From: an uncultured Bacteroidales bacterium
GTDB taxonomy: Bacteria; Bacteroidota; Bacteroidia; Bacteroidales; Bacteroidaceae
Length of the DNA stretch: 64,000 nt
Direction of reading: 5' to 3'
NCBI GenBank assembly: GCA_902801485.1
Contig: CADCIP010000013.1
Location: 1 to 64,000, forward strand
Positions within the stretch are counted from its first letter, which is position 1; each line of letters starts with the position of its first letter. The position numbers were made by a program, and so were the translations under genes. This document shows positions 26,827 through 36,659 of this stretch, in pieces. The notes under the pieces were generated by a model. It worked only from the letters and a program-made list of their open reading frames with translations. It did no database searches and was not told the origin of the DNA.

Positions 26827-27246
26827 TTATAGATTATTTTGTCCTTCCATCCAGCCTTGCAAGATGATAGTAGCACTAATTACATCCACCAATGCCTTAT
26901 TCTGACGGGCTTTCTTGCCTATGCCGCTTTGAAGCATTGCCTGATGAGCAAGAACACTCGTATATCGCTCATCCCACATGTCAATAGGGATATCAGGAAA
27001 GCATCTTGCAAGTTTATTCACAAAGTCACGCACCCTTGGCAGGTTATCACTATCGCGCCCGTTTGTCTGCTTTGGCAGCCCTACAACAAAACGTTCAACA
27101 GGCTCTTTCTTCAGATAATCCTGCAAATACTTCATTAATTGGGGAGTTTCAACAGTCGTCAGCCCACCCGCAATGATTTTCAAAGGGTCCGTCACAGCCA
27201 ACCCTGTTCGACGAACCCCGTAATCTATGGAAAGAACCCTTCCCAC
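26827..27246 (-). CDS. ruvX: Holliday junction resolvase-like nuclease YqgF/RuvX
   Basis: 139 residues, the usual size. It opens MGRVLSIDYGVRRTGLAVTD, with the first catalytic Asp in the RNase H-like fold. FVVGLPKQTNGRD and DMWDERYTSVLA carry the other conserved acidic residues, and the C-terminal KALVDVISATIILQGW holds the last Asp. Family members act in 16S rRNA 5' maturation and possibly recombination. It is in an operon 25 bp after the SPOR lipoprotein gene and before def. Confidence 0.93.
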   Translation of the reverse strand: MGRVLSIDYGVRRTGLAVTDPLKIIAGGLTTVETPQLMKYLQDYLKKEPVERFVVGLPKQTNGRDSDNLPRVRDFVNKLARCFPDIPIDMWDERYTSVLAHQAMLQSGIGKKARQNKALVDVISATIILQGWMEGQNNL

Positions 27247-27271
27247 TTATCTCAAAAAGAAGGAAGCACTA

Positions 27272-27766
27272 TTATTTCTGATATAACAGCCAAGCACCTG
27301 GGTACTGACCTTCGAGAGCAGCACGGCTTTGAGCAGCCTCAGATTTAGTGTCGTAACTTGTTGCCACCACACGATACCAGTCTGCACCATTTACAACTGC
27401 TTTGACAACACGTGGAGCATAGCCTTTGCTTGCCAATGTCTGGCTTAATGCCGTTGCATTGCTCTGTACACTAAAACTACCTATTACGACACTGTAAGCT
27501 TTTAATGGGGCACCATTTACAAGAGAAACATTCTCTGTACGAACCTGAACATTGCTATAATCAGCTGCAGGAGTAGTGGTCACAGGAGCAGTAGGAGTAA
27601 CAGCAACCGGAGTGGTAGCCGGAGTGGTAACAGGGGTAGTAACTACAGTTTCCTGCTGAGCCTTGGCCTTTTCGTATGCTTTTTTATAAGCACTTTCTTT
27701 ACTCTTACATGAAGTCATTGCAAATACTGCACAGATAGCAGCACCCATCAATAATGTTTTTTTCAT
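27272..27766 (-). CDS. SPOR-domain lipoprotein
   Basis: 164 residues. The signal peptide ends in the lipobox AMTSC (about residue 20). A low-complexity Thr/Pro/Val linker (about 42-68, TTPVTTPATTPVAVTPTAP-like) connects to a C-terminal SPOR domain (about 88-162: YSVVIGSFSVQSNATALSQT ... GADWYRVVATSYDT). SPOR domains bind peptidoglycan stripped of stem peptides, so a role at the division septum or wall turnover sites is likely. It heads the ruvX-def-TPR operon; the -7 element is at 27822-27830. Confidence 0.88.
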   Translation of the reverse strand: MKKTLLMGAAICAVFAMTSCKSKESAYKKAYEKAKAQQETVVTTPVTTPATTPVAVTPTAPVTTTPAADYSNVQVRTENVSLVNGAPLKAYSVVIGSFSVQSNATALSQTLASKGYAPRVVKAVVNGADWYRVVATSYDTKSEAAQSRAALEGQYPGAWLLYQK

Positions 27767-27821
27767 ACTCTTAATTACAAGTTTTTATAATTGTATTTAT
27801 TCTTCCGTTTTTATTTTTGGT

Positions 27822-27830
27822 GCAAAATTA
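27822..27830 (-). promoter_or_regulatory. -7 element TAATTTTGC of the SPOR operon
   Basis: Minus-strand TAATTTTGC lies 55 bp upstream of the SPOR ATG and matches the consensus. It is divergent from the ytxH promoter about 100 bp away. Confidence 0.55.
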
Positions 27831-27927
27831 ATAAAAAATCCTCACGTATGCAATACATATTTCCGAAAAAAGTGTTAAATAACAAATAAAATAACCTATA
27901 CAAGCAGGGGAATATGAAAAAAAAACA

Positions 27928-27936
27928 TATATTTGC
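27928..27936 (+). promoter_or_regulatory. -7 element TATATTTGC of the ytxH operon
   Basis: TATATTTGC is a perfect -7 match, 37 bp upstream of the ATG at 27974. Confidence 0.55.
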
Positions 27937-27973
27937 ATTGTTATACTCACAATTTTAAAAGAAATACATCATT

Positions 27974-28189
27974 ATGAAAGCAATTAATTATCTTTTAGCA
28001 TTCATTGGCGGTGCTGCCGTAGGTGCCGCTTGCGGTTTACTATTTGCTCCGGAAAAGGGATCTGACTTACGTGAGAAAATTGCCGAGGCATTACGCAAGC
28101 GTGGCATTCGTTTGAACAAAAAGGAAATGACAGATCTTGTAGAAGAGATTGCAGAAGAGTTGCAGACCGTTAAGGAAGACGCAGAATAA
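27974..28189 (+). CDS. YtxH-domain small membrane protein
   Basis: 71 residues. The N-terminal helix with small residues, LLAFIGGAAVGAACGLLFAP, followed by EKGSDLREKI, is the YtxH-family signature (gas-vesicle/stress protein-like). The remainder is a charged amphipathic helix. It is first in a three-gene operon with a holin-like DUF1469 protein and a small hypothetical protein, spaced 12 bp and 4-bp overlapping. Members are often stress-induced; the specific role is unknown. Confidence 0.85.
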   Translation: MKAINYLLAFIGGAAVGAACGLLFAPEKGSDLREKIAEALRKRGIRLNKKEMTDLVEEIAEELQTVKEDAE

Positions 28190-28201
28190 CAACTGTTATA
28201 C

Positions 28202-28582
28202 ATGTCAATGTTAGGAACAGGTAAATATACAGAGGATTTCAGAGAGATTATCCTGGAAGTAAGGCATTACCTGACTCTACAGAAAAAATATTTTGCAATA
28301 GATGCGGCAGAAAAAACCACCGTAATTCTTTCTGCCGTAGCTATTGCAGCTATTTGTATTCTATTAGGCGGTACGATACTTTTACTCTGCACCTTTGCAT
28401 TAGCTTACTGGATTGGTGACTTACTGAATAGCCTGCCATTGGGATTTCTAACCATGGCTATTATTGTGGCCCTCATATTACTTCTATTCTATTGCAAGCG
28501 AAATGCATGGGTTATCCAACCTATTGCCAGAAAGGCAGCGAAATTATTTATCGAGAACAACGAAGAAGAGGAGGAAAAATGA
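28202..28582 (+). CDS. Phage holin-like/DUF1469 membrane protein
   Basis: 126 residues. An N-terminal soluble stretch (1-38) is followed by two transmembrane helices (about 44-70 and 78-100) separated by WIGDLLNSLPLG, then a charged tail ending NNEEEEEK. This layout matches the DUF1469/putative holin superfamily III group, which is chromosomal in many Bacteroidetes and typically sits beside YtxH proteins. It is not evidence of a prophage. Its stop overlaps the start of the next gene (ATGA). Confidence 0.78.
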   Translation: MSMLGTGKYTEDFREIILEVRHYLTLQKKYFAIDAAEKTTVILSAVAIAAICILLGGTILLLCTFALAYWIGDLLNSLPLGFLTMAIIVALILLLFYCKRNAWVIQPIARKAAKLFIENNEEEEEK

Positions 28583-28848
28583 CAGACATCTCTTCTCAAC
28601 CTGATGTACTAAAAGCTCTTCAAGAAAGAAAATTACAGATTAAGAAAGAGCTGAATGCATCCAAAATACAATTAAAGGGTAAAGTTCAGAACTTTATTAC
28701 CCCCCCTCCTGAGTCCCATAGCAAAACGGCACGTATCAGCCGGCTTGTAAGCAATGGAATTGCCATATATGAGGGTATCCGTTTGGGGGCAAGTTTTATC
28801 TCTGCCTTCCGTTCCCTGTTTGGCAGTAAAAAACGTCATCGCTATTAA
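28579..28848 (+). CDS. Small hypothetical protein of the YtxH operon
   Basis: About 89 residues from the ATG that overlaps the previous stop; a longer in-frame version starting at 28492 would lie inside the upstream gene. The first half is a Lys/Gln-rich helix (VLKALQERKLQIKKELNASK), then a Pro-rich spacer and a weakly hydrophobic C-terminal half ending in the basic KKRHRY. No family was recognised. Conserved three-gene spacing suggests it acts with the YtxH and holin-like proteins. Confidence 0.75.
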   Translation: MTDISSQPDVLKALQERKLQIKKELNASKIQLKGKVQNFITPPPESHSKTARISRLVSNGIAIYEGIRLGASFISAFRSLFGSKKRHRY

Positions 28849-28869
28849 GTATAGGCAAGCCAAAGACGT

Positions 28870-30153
28870 TCATTTTCCAATAGTCGAATAATCTATCATT
28901 TTTCTGATAGCTCTTTCGCAAACAGGACAGAAAACCGGTGCCTCATTTATTTTCATCCGGCATTCTTGAACAGGTCTGTAAACACCCTTTGACCGATATC
29001 CACCTCCTTCATATACTCCTACCTGGGTATAAAGATTTGTACCCGAAGGTTTAGTGGGAATCGCAGTCGCAGAATCCAACATATCGGCCCATTTGCTCTT
29101 AAAATCCACCAGTGTTGTAATATTTGGCTCCCATGGCTCAGTGTCAGATGGATACATACTCTCGTATCCATCATCATAATTATATTCGTCGGCAAGACCT
29201 GCAAAGCTATGACCGAATTCATGAACAATTACAGGAATGCTCATATTATTATGAGCCGCAGACATCAAGTAACTGTTATAAATACCACCCCCGCCATAAT
29301 TATCGGTATTAGCCAAGATGATAATATGTTCATAAGGCAAACCGGACAAAGCATCATGCAATTTCTTCAAATGTAACGTTGTCAGATACCTGTTACTATA
29401 AAAAGTATCAAAATTGCTGCCGAGAGCAGTATTTCTCCATACATTATCATGAGGGATACTTACCCCACGCTGTTGCGAGGGTGTCATCACAGCAACGAAA
29501 TTAAACCTGTCGGCCATGGATTTAAAGGGCTCATGAGTTTTTAGTGCATCGATGGAGGTTACGCAATCTTCCAGAAAGACATTCATTTCTTCCAACAGAT
29601 ATCCTTCTGCAACAAAAGCCACATCTATTTTATCCTTACTATCGCCCGACTTGTCTAAATACTTCCATTCTATACTATTGTTCGAAAAAACAGGCTTTAT
29701 CAGAATGTCATCGGGATCTACATGATGAGTAAGAAAACTCTTAACCTTGTTATGTGTATCAGTTAGGGTAACAGTTATATCAACAGGATTCTTAGGAAAA
29801 GGAATCAGAAAAATATTTTCGAAGGATTTACGGACTTTTGTGGCTTCTTCTGTTGACTGCCATTCCTGAAAAAGAGTGCTGAACGAATATCTGTATAGCA
29901 CCCTCCCACTTTTGCTGTCTTTCACGCAAAGTTGACCGTTTCCAAGCAAAAGCAGACTGTCCAGATTTACCCTGCGTCCGTACCAGTTATCAGTCCACAT
30001 CATTTCATCTAAGGCTATATACTGATTTCGGTTATCACCAGAGAATGTATAGTTCAGCCTTAGCGTCTTATCTTGAAACCATGCATCAAAATCTTGTGCA
30101 CCAGCAAAAAAACACGAAAGCAGATAAAAAATAAATATTAGAACAAATTTCAC
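28870..30153 (-). CDS. Secreted M64-family metallopeptidase (IgA peptidase M64)
   Basis: 427 residues with a signal peptide (MKFVLIFIFYLLSCFFAGAQ). An N-terminal beta-rich domain (about 20-150, M64 N-terminal) precedes the catalytic domain. The zinc motif HEFGHSFAGLADEY (about residue 288) is the HExxHxxGxxD type of M64; QRGVSIPHDNVWRNTALGS and LANTDNYGGGG are also characteristic. The prototype cleaves IgA1, but most gut relatives have unknown substrates. It stands alone, convergent with the YtxH operon. Confidence 0.9.
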   Translation of the reverse strand: MKFVLIFIFYLLSCFFAGAQDFDAWFQDKTLRLNYTFSGDNRNQYIALDEMMWTDNWYGRRVNLDSLLLLGNGQLCVKDSKSGRVLYRYSFSTLFQEWQSTEEATKVRKSFENIFLIPFPKNPVDITVTLTDTHNKVKSFLTHHVDPDDILIKPVFSNNSIEWKYLDKSGDSKDKIDVAFVAEGYLLEEMNVFLEDCVTSIDALKTHEPFKSMADRFNFVAVMTPSQQRGVSIPHDNVWRNTALGSNFDTFYSNRYLTTLHLKKLHDALSGLPYEHIIILANTDNYGGGGIYNSYLMSAAHNNMSIPVIVHEFGHSFAGLADEYNYDDGYESMYPSDTEPWEPNITTLVDFKSKWADMLDSATAIPTKPSGTNLYTQVGVYEGGGYRSKGVYRPVQECRMKINEAPVFCPVCERAIRKMIDYSTIGK

Positions 30154-30171
30154 GGATCTTTTCTTTTTGCT

Positions 30172-30203
30172 GCAAATTTAACAAACATACTTCAAAACTC
30201 CAA
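30172..30203 (-). promoter_or_regulatory. Promoter of the M64 peptidase gene
   Basis: On the minus strand TTG (30203-30201), a 20-bp spacer and TAAATTTGC (30180-30172) form a full -33/-7 pair, 18 bp before the ATG at 30153. Confidence 0.7.
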
Positions 30204-30263
30204 ACAAAACATATATAATAATGTATAATTGGGAAACAAAACAGTACTAATAGTAATATACCA

Positions 30264-30295
30264 TTGCAAAAAAGAAAGATTAATTATACCTTTGC
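30264..30295 (+). promoter_or_regulatory. Promoter of nth
   Basis: TTG at 30264-30266, a 20-bp spacer and TACCTTTGC at 30287-30295; the ATG follows at 30322. Confidence 0.7.
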
Positions 30296-30321
30296 AACTG
30301 CAGAACAGAAACGCATAGGTC

Positions 30322-30969
30322 ATGACCAGAAAAAAACTATACCTGCAGATACAGGATTATTTCCAAAAGGCTATGCCTGAGGCGCAGACAGAATTACATT
30401 ATAACACCCCCTTTGAGTTGCTGGTAGCAGTAATACTTAGCGCTCAATGCACAGACAAACGGATTAACCAAGTTACTCCACGCTTGTTCCAAGATTATCC
30501 GACAGCCCATGATATGGCCAAAGCGACTCCGGAAGAACTTTACGAATACATACGCAGCGTTTCATATCCGAATAACAAAGCCAAACACTTATCAGAGATG
30601 GCAAAGATGCTGCAAAATGAGTATCAGGGAATTGTCCCGTCTGAATTAAAGGAGCTGATAAAACTTCCCGGTGTTGGCAGGAAGACAGCAAACGTAATTC
30701 AAAGCGTTGTTTACCAAAAAGCTGCCATGGCTGTTGACACGCATGTTTTCAGAGTCAGTCACCGAATAGGATTAGTACCTGACTCGTGCAAGACACCTCT
30801 AAGCGTAGAACGCATGCTTACTAAATATTTTCCGAAAGAAATCATTCCACTTGCACATCATTGGCTCATTCTTCATGGCAGATACGTTTGCAGGGCACGT
30901 TCGCCTAAATGCGGAGAATGTGGCATTCAACATATTTGTGCAAGAAAATTTGGAGAATTCAAGAAATAA
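30322..30969 (+). CDS. nth: Endonuclease III
   Basis: 215 residues, the standard size. The helix-hairpin-helix [15 protein letters not shown] carries the catalytic Lys in its second half of the family alignment, and [15 protein letters not shown] contains the catalytic Asp. The C-terminal CxxxxxxCxxCxxxxxC cluster ([17 protein letters not shown]) binds the 4Fe-4S cluster. It is a base-excision repair glycosylase/lyase for oxidised pyrimidines. pgk follows with its own promoter embedded in the 3' end of nth. Confidence 0.97.
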   Translation: MTRKKLYLQIQDYFQKAMPEAQTELHYNTPFELLVAVILSAQCTDKRINQVTPRLFQDYPTAHDMAKATPEELYEYIRSVSYPNNKAKHLSEMAKMLQNEYQGIVPSELKELIKLPGVGRKTANVIQSVVYQKAAMAVDTHVFRVSHRIGLVPDSCKTPLSVERMLTKYFPKEIIPLAHHWLILHGRYVCRARSPKCGECGIQHICARKFGEFKK

Positions 30970-30981
30970 CTATAACTTTGC
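30950..30981 (+). promoter_or_regulatory. Promoter of pgk
   Basis: TTG at 30950-30952 (inside nth), a 20-bp spacer and TAACTTTGC at 30973-30981. This rules out the reading-frame start at 30909 and supports the ATG at 31029. Confidence 0.75.
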
Positions 30982-31028
30982 GCGGAATTAAAGAGACTAT
31001 TTGTTTTTATTTTAAATATAGAGAAAAG

Positions 31029-32297
31029 ATGACTATTAACGAGTACAATTTTGCCGGTAAGAAGGCTATCGTTCGTGTTGATTTCAATGTACCCTTGAAA
31101 GAGGGAGTTATTACTGATGACACCCGTATCCGCGGTGCAGTTCCCACTCTGAAGCACATTCTTGAAGGTGGTGGTGCACTTATCATCATGAGCCACATGG
31201 GTAAACCCAAGGGAAAGGTTAAGCCAGAACTCTCTTTGGGGCAGATTAAGGATGCTGTTGCCAAAGCACTTGGAGTTCCTGAAGTTAAGTTCGCCCCCGA
31301 TTGCGCTAAGGCTGCCGAGGCTGCCGCAAACTTGAAGATGGGCGAGGTCTTGATGCTTGAGAACCTGCGTTACTATCCCGAAGAGGAAGGTAAACCCGTA
31401 GGTATTGAGAAGGAAGATCCTGCTTACAAGGCAGCTAAGGAAGAGATGAAGGGCCGCCAGAAGGAATTTGCGAAGACTCTTGCCAGCTATGCAGACTGCT
31501 ATGTAATGGATGCTTTTGGTACTGCACACCGCAAGCACGCTTCTACAGCTGTAATTGCCGATTACTTTGACGCTGACAATAAGATGCTTGGTTACCTAAT
31601 GGAGAAAGAGGTGCAGGCTGTTGACAATGTTCTTTCAAACATCAAGCGTCCCTTCGTTGCCATCATGGGTGGCTCTAAGGTTTCATCTAAGATTGGAATC
31701 ATCGAGAACCTGTTGGGTAAGGTAGATAAGTTGATTATCTGCGGTGGTATGACCTATACGTTTGCAAAGGCACATGGTGGAGAAATTGGCGGTTCTATTG
31801 TTGAGTTGGACAAATTAGATGTTGCCTTGAATGTTGAAAAGATGGCCAAGGAGAACGGCGTAGAACTCATATTGGGTGAAGACAGCGTATGTTGCACAGA
31901 CTACGACTTCTCTACATTTACTGTTAAGCCAGGTGCAAAAACAGAGGTATTCAAGTCAACAGAGATTCCTGCTGAGTACGAAGGACTGGATGCCGGTCCT
32001 ATCAGCCGTGCTAAGTTTGCAGCTGCCATCAAGGGTGCTAAGACAATCCTTTGGAACGGTCCTGCCGGATGTTTCGAGTGCGACGATTTCTGCGCTGGTT
32101 CACGTGCTGTAGGGGATGCTGTTGCCGAGGCAACCGCAGAGGGCGCTTTCTCACTGATTGGTGGTGGCGACTCCGTTGCATGCTGCACCAAATTTGGCCT
32201 GACCGATAAGGTTTCTTATATCTCTACTGGTGGTGGTGCATTGCTCGAGGCGATCGAAGGTAAAGTTCTGCCCGGTGTAGCTGCCATCAAAGGTTAA
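31029..32297 (+). CDS. pgk: Phosphoglycerate kinase
   Basis: About 422 residues starting [20 protein letters not shown]. The signature [12 protein letters not shown], the MSHMGKPKG substrate loop, the [16 protein letters not shown] hinge region and the C-terminal [13 protein letters not shown] and [13 protein letters not shown] nucleotide motifs are all present. It makes ATP from 1,3-bisphosphoglycerate in glycolysis. The codon usage is strongly biased, as for a highly expressed gene. A lipoprotein gene follows 29 bp downstream. Confidence 0.98.
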   Translation: MTINEYNFAGKKAIVRVDFNVPLKEGVITDDTRIRGAVPTLKHILEGGGALIIMSHMGKPKGKVKPELSLGQIKDAVAKALGVPEVKFAPDCAKAAEAAANLKMGEVLMLENLRYYPEEEGKPVGIEKEDPAYKAAKEEMKGRQKEFAKTLASYADCYVMDAFGTAHRKHASTAVIADYFDADNKMLGYLMEKEVQAVDNVLSNIKRPFVAIMGGSKVSSKIGIIENLLGKVDKLIICGGMTYTFAKAHGGEIGGSIVELDKLDVALNVEKMAKENGVELILGEDSVCCTDYDFSTFTVKPGAKTEVFKSTEIPAEYEGLDAGPISRAKFAAAIKGAKTILWNGPAGCFECDDFCAGSRAVGDAVAEATAEGAFSLIGGGDSVACCTKFGLTDKVSYISTGGGALLEAIEGKVLPGVAAIKG

Positions 32298-32326
32298 ACC
32301 GAAAATTTAAATCAAGTAACTGAAGA

Positions 32327-33289
32327 ATGAAGCGGTTCATTTCATTCTTAACAACTATTATCATTCTGGCCTCCTGTGCTCATAAACAGGAGGCCATACT
32401 TTCGGTACAGGAAGATAAAAAGACTGACAGTTTGGCTCTGCATATTGCCCTGATGCCCACGTTGGGATGTCTGCCCATCTATTATGCTCAGCGAACAGGA
32501 ATTGCAGACTCTCTCAAACTAGATATATGCTTACTCCGTTATACTGCACAAATGGATATAGACACAGCAATCGTCAGGGGGCATGCAGATATAGCCTATA
32601 CAGACATCATTCGTGCCATCAGGCTTTCCGACTCTTGTTTTGTCACAGCCTTTCTCTCTGCCAATGAGCCTCTTTCTTTGGTCGCTCCGAAGGGGAAGCG
32701 CATCAGTAAGATGAAACAGATGAACGAGAAAATGGTTGCCATCTGCAGATTTAGTGCCACAGACTATTGGTGCGAAAAAATGCTTGACAGCGCTAAAATC
32801 AGCCAAGACAGCGTGTACAAACCACAAATCAACGATGTTAAGCTACGCTGCAAGATGTTGTGTACTGGCCTTTTGGAAAGTGCCATGTTGGAGGAGCCAT
32901 ATGCGTCACGTGCCAAACTGGAAGGTAATAAAAGACTTCAGAAAACACAGGAGAGTTCCCCCCAGTTCCACATTTGGGTTATGGCGGACAGTCTGGAAAA
33001 AGACAAAAGAAAGATTATTCAGGTACAAAAATTTTATACTGCTTATAAAACCGCAGTTGAAAACATTAACAAAGGACTCTACGCAGACACATTGCGTACC
33101 ATATTGGCAGATGAATACGAAATACCGGAATCAGTTATTGATTCTCTCAATATAACCCCTATGAAAGTTCCGTTTCTTCCCAAGAAGAACGATGTCGAGG
33201 AAGCTTTGAATTGGCTTTCAGACCGCGGATTTCTTCCCAAGAATTTTGTTCCGGACACCTTTATCAACACTACAATCTCCAAAGAATAA
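32327..33289 (+). CDS. ABC-type substrate-binding-like lipoprotein
   Basis: 320 residues with a lipoprotein signal (lipobox LASC, about residue 16). The fold pattern resembles NMT1/SsuA-type periplasmic binding proteins: LHIALMPTLGCLPIYYAQRT near the N-terminus, then the HADIAYTDIIRAIRL and SANEPLSLVAPKGKRISKM stretches. No permease or ATPase genes adjoin. It lies 29 bp after pgk and 2 bp before a TPR gene, so it is probably cotranscribed with the latter. The ligand is unknown; a sensing or lipoprotein role is as likely as import. Confidence 0.7.
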   Translation: MKRFISFLTTIIILASCAHKQEAILSVQEDKKTDSLALHIALMPTLGCLPIYYAQRTGIADSLKLDICLLRYTAQMDIDTAIVRGHADIAYTDIIRAIRLSDSCFVTAFLSANEPLSLVAPKGKRISKMKQMNEKMVAICRFSATDYWCEKMLDSAKISQDSVYKPQINDVKLRCKMLCTGLLESAMLEEPYASRAKLEGNKRLQKTQESSPQFHIWVMADSLEKDKRKIIQVQKFYTAYKTAVENINKGLYADTLRTILADEYEIPESVIDSLNITPMKVPFLPKKNDVEEALNWLSDRGFLPKNFVPDTFINTTISKE

Positions 33290-33291
33290 TA

Positions 33292-35358
33292 ATGGATAGC
33301 GCTACACTTAACAATATCACCGAATCGTGTAGGGAGGAACTCTCCTTGCTTTTCATCAGTTCGGGGTTAGAACAGTTAAAAATAATTGCACGCTATTGTT
33401 CCGACAGTCAGATTCTTACTCAGGTCGAAGAAATAGTCGAGAACTACCAAAGTATGCTCAACTTTCTTGCTAAAGGTGGAAAAGACAAGGACAGAACCCA
33501 GACGCAGGATGAAATCTGCAGAAAAGCACAGGATATACTGCGGATTGCGCATCGGGATATTCGCTTGCAGACAAAAAACGACATGTACTCTAAGGCTTTT
33601 CACGAATTACGGAGCCTGTATGGTACGGAGCAGGAAGAAGCGTTACTGGAGAAATGGGGAACAAATATGCTGCCGGAAGAGCAGTTGCTTACCCAAGACC
33701 ATTTATTTTTGCATATCTGGACCTCCCCGCTTTGGACGCAAAAGCAGACAGCACAGTGGTATGAGTTCTTAAGTCGTCAGACTGATAATGTTAAGATTCA
33801 TCTTCTTGGCGCGGTATTCCTTTCCATTTGGGAATATTTCGACGCCGAAAAACTCTCTTTGTTATTCTACTTCACCGATACAGAGAACAGAAAACTTAAT
33901 GCCCTCTCTGTAACAACACTCCTTTTTTTGGCAGAGAAATACAAACAGGAATTAATTCATCACCCAAATATATACTCATCCTATCAGGAAAAGCATGTCA
34001 GGTCTCACATCATAGAAGTCATTACCGAAAAGATGCGTATGCACCAGACCCTTATTGCCTTGAAAGAAGAAGAAAATATAATCTCATCTTTTTCTCTTTC
34101 AATGTCACAAGAGGAGATGAACCAGCTAATGGAAAGAAAAATCAATCATCTCCAGAGGATGATTGCTGACGGATTAGACATAAACCTAAGTAACCGAATG
34201 GCACTATGGAACAGGTCCGATTTCCTTCGCGACAACATCTCGCATTGGTGGATTCCCTTCGAGAAAACCTCACCCGCCATTCAGGACCTGCTTTTAGATA
34301 AGAATGGGAATTTCAAGGAAAAATCCTACAAAATGCTTGATATACCTAATGAATGCGACATAGACCAATATGCCATATATTCATATATGGCCAAGACAAA
34401 CATAAAGAACAATTTCCTTGACATCCTGGCAAAAGGTTTTGAAGAAATGGAACAGTCTTTAGACGGAGATATATACATAGAGGTTAACCATTATAAGGTA
34501 ACCATGCAAAACCTGTACCGCATCTTTGCTCATTCTCCCTTGAAGAACCAGATAGACAACCCCTTCTCTTGGCAACACCGCTTTTGGGAAAACCCCATTT
34601 TCCAGATCCAGTTTACAGAAAAAGAACACCTGCATATAATTCATGCAATGGAAGCTTCCCAATTTCATACCGAGGTTGTCGAATGGGTGGACTATGTTGG
34701 TCGAGAATCCGGTTTCGACTACTTTATGTTGGAGAAAAAAGCATCCAACCTAATGAAACTCGAGAAAGAAGCCCAAGCCATAGAGCCCTTAACACAGATG
34801 CTCTTCATAGATCCAGACAATAAGGACGCACTTCTTATGATGCAGGAATGCTACAAGCGCTTAGGAAAACGCGAGAAAGAAATGGAATGTATAACTAAGC
34901 TGCTGGAAGCTAATCCCGAGGACAAACTGCATATAAAAAATGCTGCCAATGCCCTCATGAAACTGAAACGTTACGAAGAAGCTCTGTCCTATCTGTTTAA
35001 ACTCGACTATCTTGATCCAGGCAATCCAATATGTATGCAAAACATCGAAAAATGTGCATTCATGTTAAGGAAATTCGATGTATCCCTACGATATGGTCAC
35101 GCAGTCCTGGAGATTCCCGATCTTAAATACAAAGAGGTCGAATATATGAATATCGGCCATGTGTACCTTGTTCAGGGAGACTGGCAAAAAGCACTTGAAT
35201 ACTACAGGAAATTCGTTTACGAATTTAATCGTTCGTACGAAAACAGCAAGTTTAAGCCTAAAGATATATTTCTCAGAGACGAAGAGATTCTGATTGAATT
35301 AGGTGTGAGTCTTCCAGATTTTCATCTGATTTTCGACATGATAAGGTTTGAGACATAA
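33292..35358 (+). CDS. Large TPR-containing protein
   Basis: About 688 residues from the ATG directly after the upstream stop. No signal peptide or transmembrane helix is visible, so it is probably cytoplasmic. The N-terminal 480 residues are alpha-helical and not recognised. The C-terminal 200 residues have TPR-like repeats: MLFIDPDNKDALLMMQECYK, LLEANPEDKLHIKNAANALM, LDYLDPGNPICMQNIEKCAF and IGHVYLVQGDWQKALEYY. It shares an operon with the binding-protein-like lipoprotein. Function unknown. Confidence 0.75.
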   Translation: MDSATLNNITESCREELSLLFISSGLEQLKIIARYCSDSQILTQVEEIVENYQSMLNFLAKGGKDKDRTQTQDEICRKAQDILRIAHRDIRLQTKNDMYSKAFHELRSLYGTEQEEALLEKWGTNMLPEEQLLTQDHLFLHIWTSPLWTQKQTAQWYEFLSRQTDNVKIHLLGAVFLSIWEYFDAEKLSLLFYFTDTENRKLNALSVTTLLFLAEKYKQELIHHPNIYSSYQEKHVRSHIIEVITEKMRMHQTLIALKEEENIISSFSLSMSQEEMNQLMERKINHLQRMIADGLDINLSNRMALWNRSDFLRDNISHWWIPFEKTSPAIQDLLLDKNGNFKEKSYKMLDIPNECDIDQYAIYSYMAKTNIKNNFLDILAKGFEEMEQSLDGDIYIEVNHYKVTMQNLYRIFAHSPLKNQIDNPFSWQHRFWENPIFQIQFTEKEHLHIIHAMEASQFHTEVVEWVDYVGRESGFDYFMLEKKASNLMKLEKEAQAIEPLTQMLFIDPDNKDALLMMQECYKRLGKREKEMECITKLLEANPEDKLHIKNAANALMKLKRYEEALSYLFKLDYLDPGNPICMQNIEKCAFMLRKFDVSLRYGHAVLEIPDLKYKEVEYMNIGHVYLVQGDWQKALEYYRKFVYEFNRSYENSKFKPKDIFLRDEEILIELGVSLPDFHLIFDMIRFET

Positions 35359-35369
35359 CCTTACCCCGT

Positions 35370-36599
35370 TTAAAGTAAGCCCTTTATCGACATATAGATA
35401 CGAGCTCTTATACGTCGGCACCTGGGGAATAATATATCCCATTTTTCCGGAGTTAGCAAATAACAATGTTGCTCCACATCTCTACAGAATACTTCCTGTA
35501 GTTCAACTGTTGTTTCTGGACAAAATATAAAAGAGTTCACTTCGTAGTCGAATTTTAGCGAGCGTGCATCCAGATTAGTTGTTCCTATGGTACAGAACAG
35601 ACTGTCTATCATCATAAACTTACTATGATGAAAGCCCCCTTGATAATAGAACACCTCAGCGCCTCGCTTCATCAACTTCCTCATTTCTATGCCCGTAACA
35701 TCAGCGTTAGCTTGCCCGTCGCTTTTTTCTGAAACCATAATCTGGACCTTCACGCCACGTGCCAAAGCATCATTCAATGCTTTTCGGATGGGATTGCTCA
35801 GACAAGGATAAGGATTAACAATCTGAATCAGATGCTGTGCATTGTCAATAGCCGTACAGTAAGTCTTACGCATCATATCGGGCGAAATATGCGGAATCCT
35901 GTCTGTTAAGCCAATAAGCACATTGTCACGACTCCGGTCTGGACCGTTATATGCCTCAGGTTGAAGAAATTCTCCTGTCACTACATACCACATTCGTTCG
36001 AAAATCTGCTCGTATCCCCTTACAATATTACCCAGCAGGCGTATGTGCATATCACGCCACTCCCCTACTTTTGGTTTTCCGTGCAAGTAATAATCAGCAA
36101 CATTCATGCCACCTGTATAGCAGATACTACCATCAATGATGGCAATCTTATGATGGTCACGATGCCACACATGATTTATCCACGGGAAGCGGAACTTGTC
36201 AAACGCCTCAATCTCTATGCCAGCGTCTCGAACCTCATTCAGGAAATTCTTGGATAGCGGCAAATCGCTGCATTTGTTTCCAAAGCCATCATATATAATC
36301 CTTATCTTAACACCTTCATGGGCTTTTCTCTTCAGAATCTCAAAAAGAACACCGCAGATACTGTCCTCCTGAAACTTAAAGTAATCCATGTGAATGAAAC
36401 GACGGGCTTTCTCAATCTCGGCAAACATATCCCGAAACTTGATGGGACCCGTTGTCAGTAGCCTGACCTCGTTACCTTCATAAAAGGGAATATCCATCTG
36501 CCGGAAGTCGGAAATGGTACGTTCATCAGACCGCTGGGCATAGCCTACAAGCAGACCAATAACAAAAAGAAAGAAAGAAAGAGACAGCCTATTTCTCAT
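35370..36599 (-). CDS. Phospholipase D-family / cardiolipin synthase-like protein
   Basis: About 409 residues from MRNRLSLSFFLFVIGLLVGY, an N-terminal signal or anchor; the longer frame is rejected because it overlaps the promoter TAATTTTGA (36607-36615). Two HKD motifs are intact: HHKIAIIDGSICYTGGMN (about residue 155) and HHSKFMMIDSLFCTIGTTNLD-type (about 325). This arrangement is typical of cardiolipin synthases, joining two phosphatidylglycerols. The usual second transmembrane helix is not evident, so a secreted PLD is possible. The ATG lies only 8 bp from the -7 element, implying a nearly leaderless mRNA. Confidence 0.85.
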   Translation of the reverse strand: MRNRLSLSFFLFVIGLLVGYAQRSDERTISDFRQMDIPFYEGNEVRLLTTGPIKFRDMFAEIEKARRFIHMDYFKFQEDSICGVLFEILKRKAHEGVKIRIIYDGFGNKCSDLPLSKNFLNEVRDAGIEIEAFDKFRFPWINHVWHRDHHKIAIIDGSICYTGGMNVADYYLHGKPKVGEWRDMHIRLLGNIVRGYEQIFERMWYVVTGEFLQPEAYNGPDRSRDNVLIGLTDRIPHISPDMMRKTYCTAIDNAQHLIQIVNPYPCLSNPIRKALNDALARGVKVQIMVSEKSDGQANADVTGIEMRKLMKRGAEVFYYQGGFHHSKFMMIDSLFCTIGTTNLDARSLKFDYEVNSFIFCPETTVELQEVFCRDVEQHCYLLTPEKWDILFPRCRRIRARIYMSIKGLL

Positions 36600-36659
36600 T
36601 TGCGGGTCAAAATTACATCTTTTTTTTAATATATCATGTAGAATCTCGCTCAAAATTGC

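Noticed and set aside
28202-28582. Prophage holin
   Set aside because: Holin-like DUF1469 proteins are commonly paired with YtxH; there are no other phage genes around.
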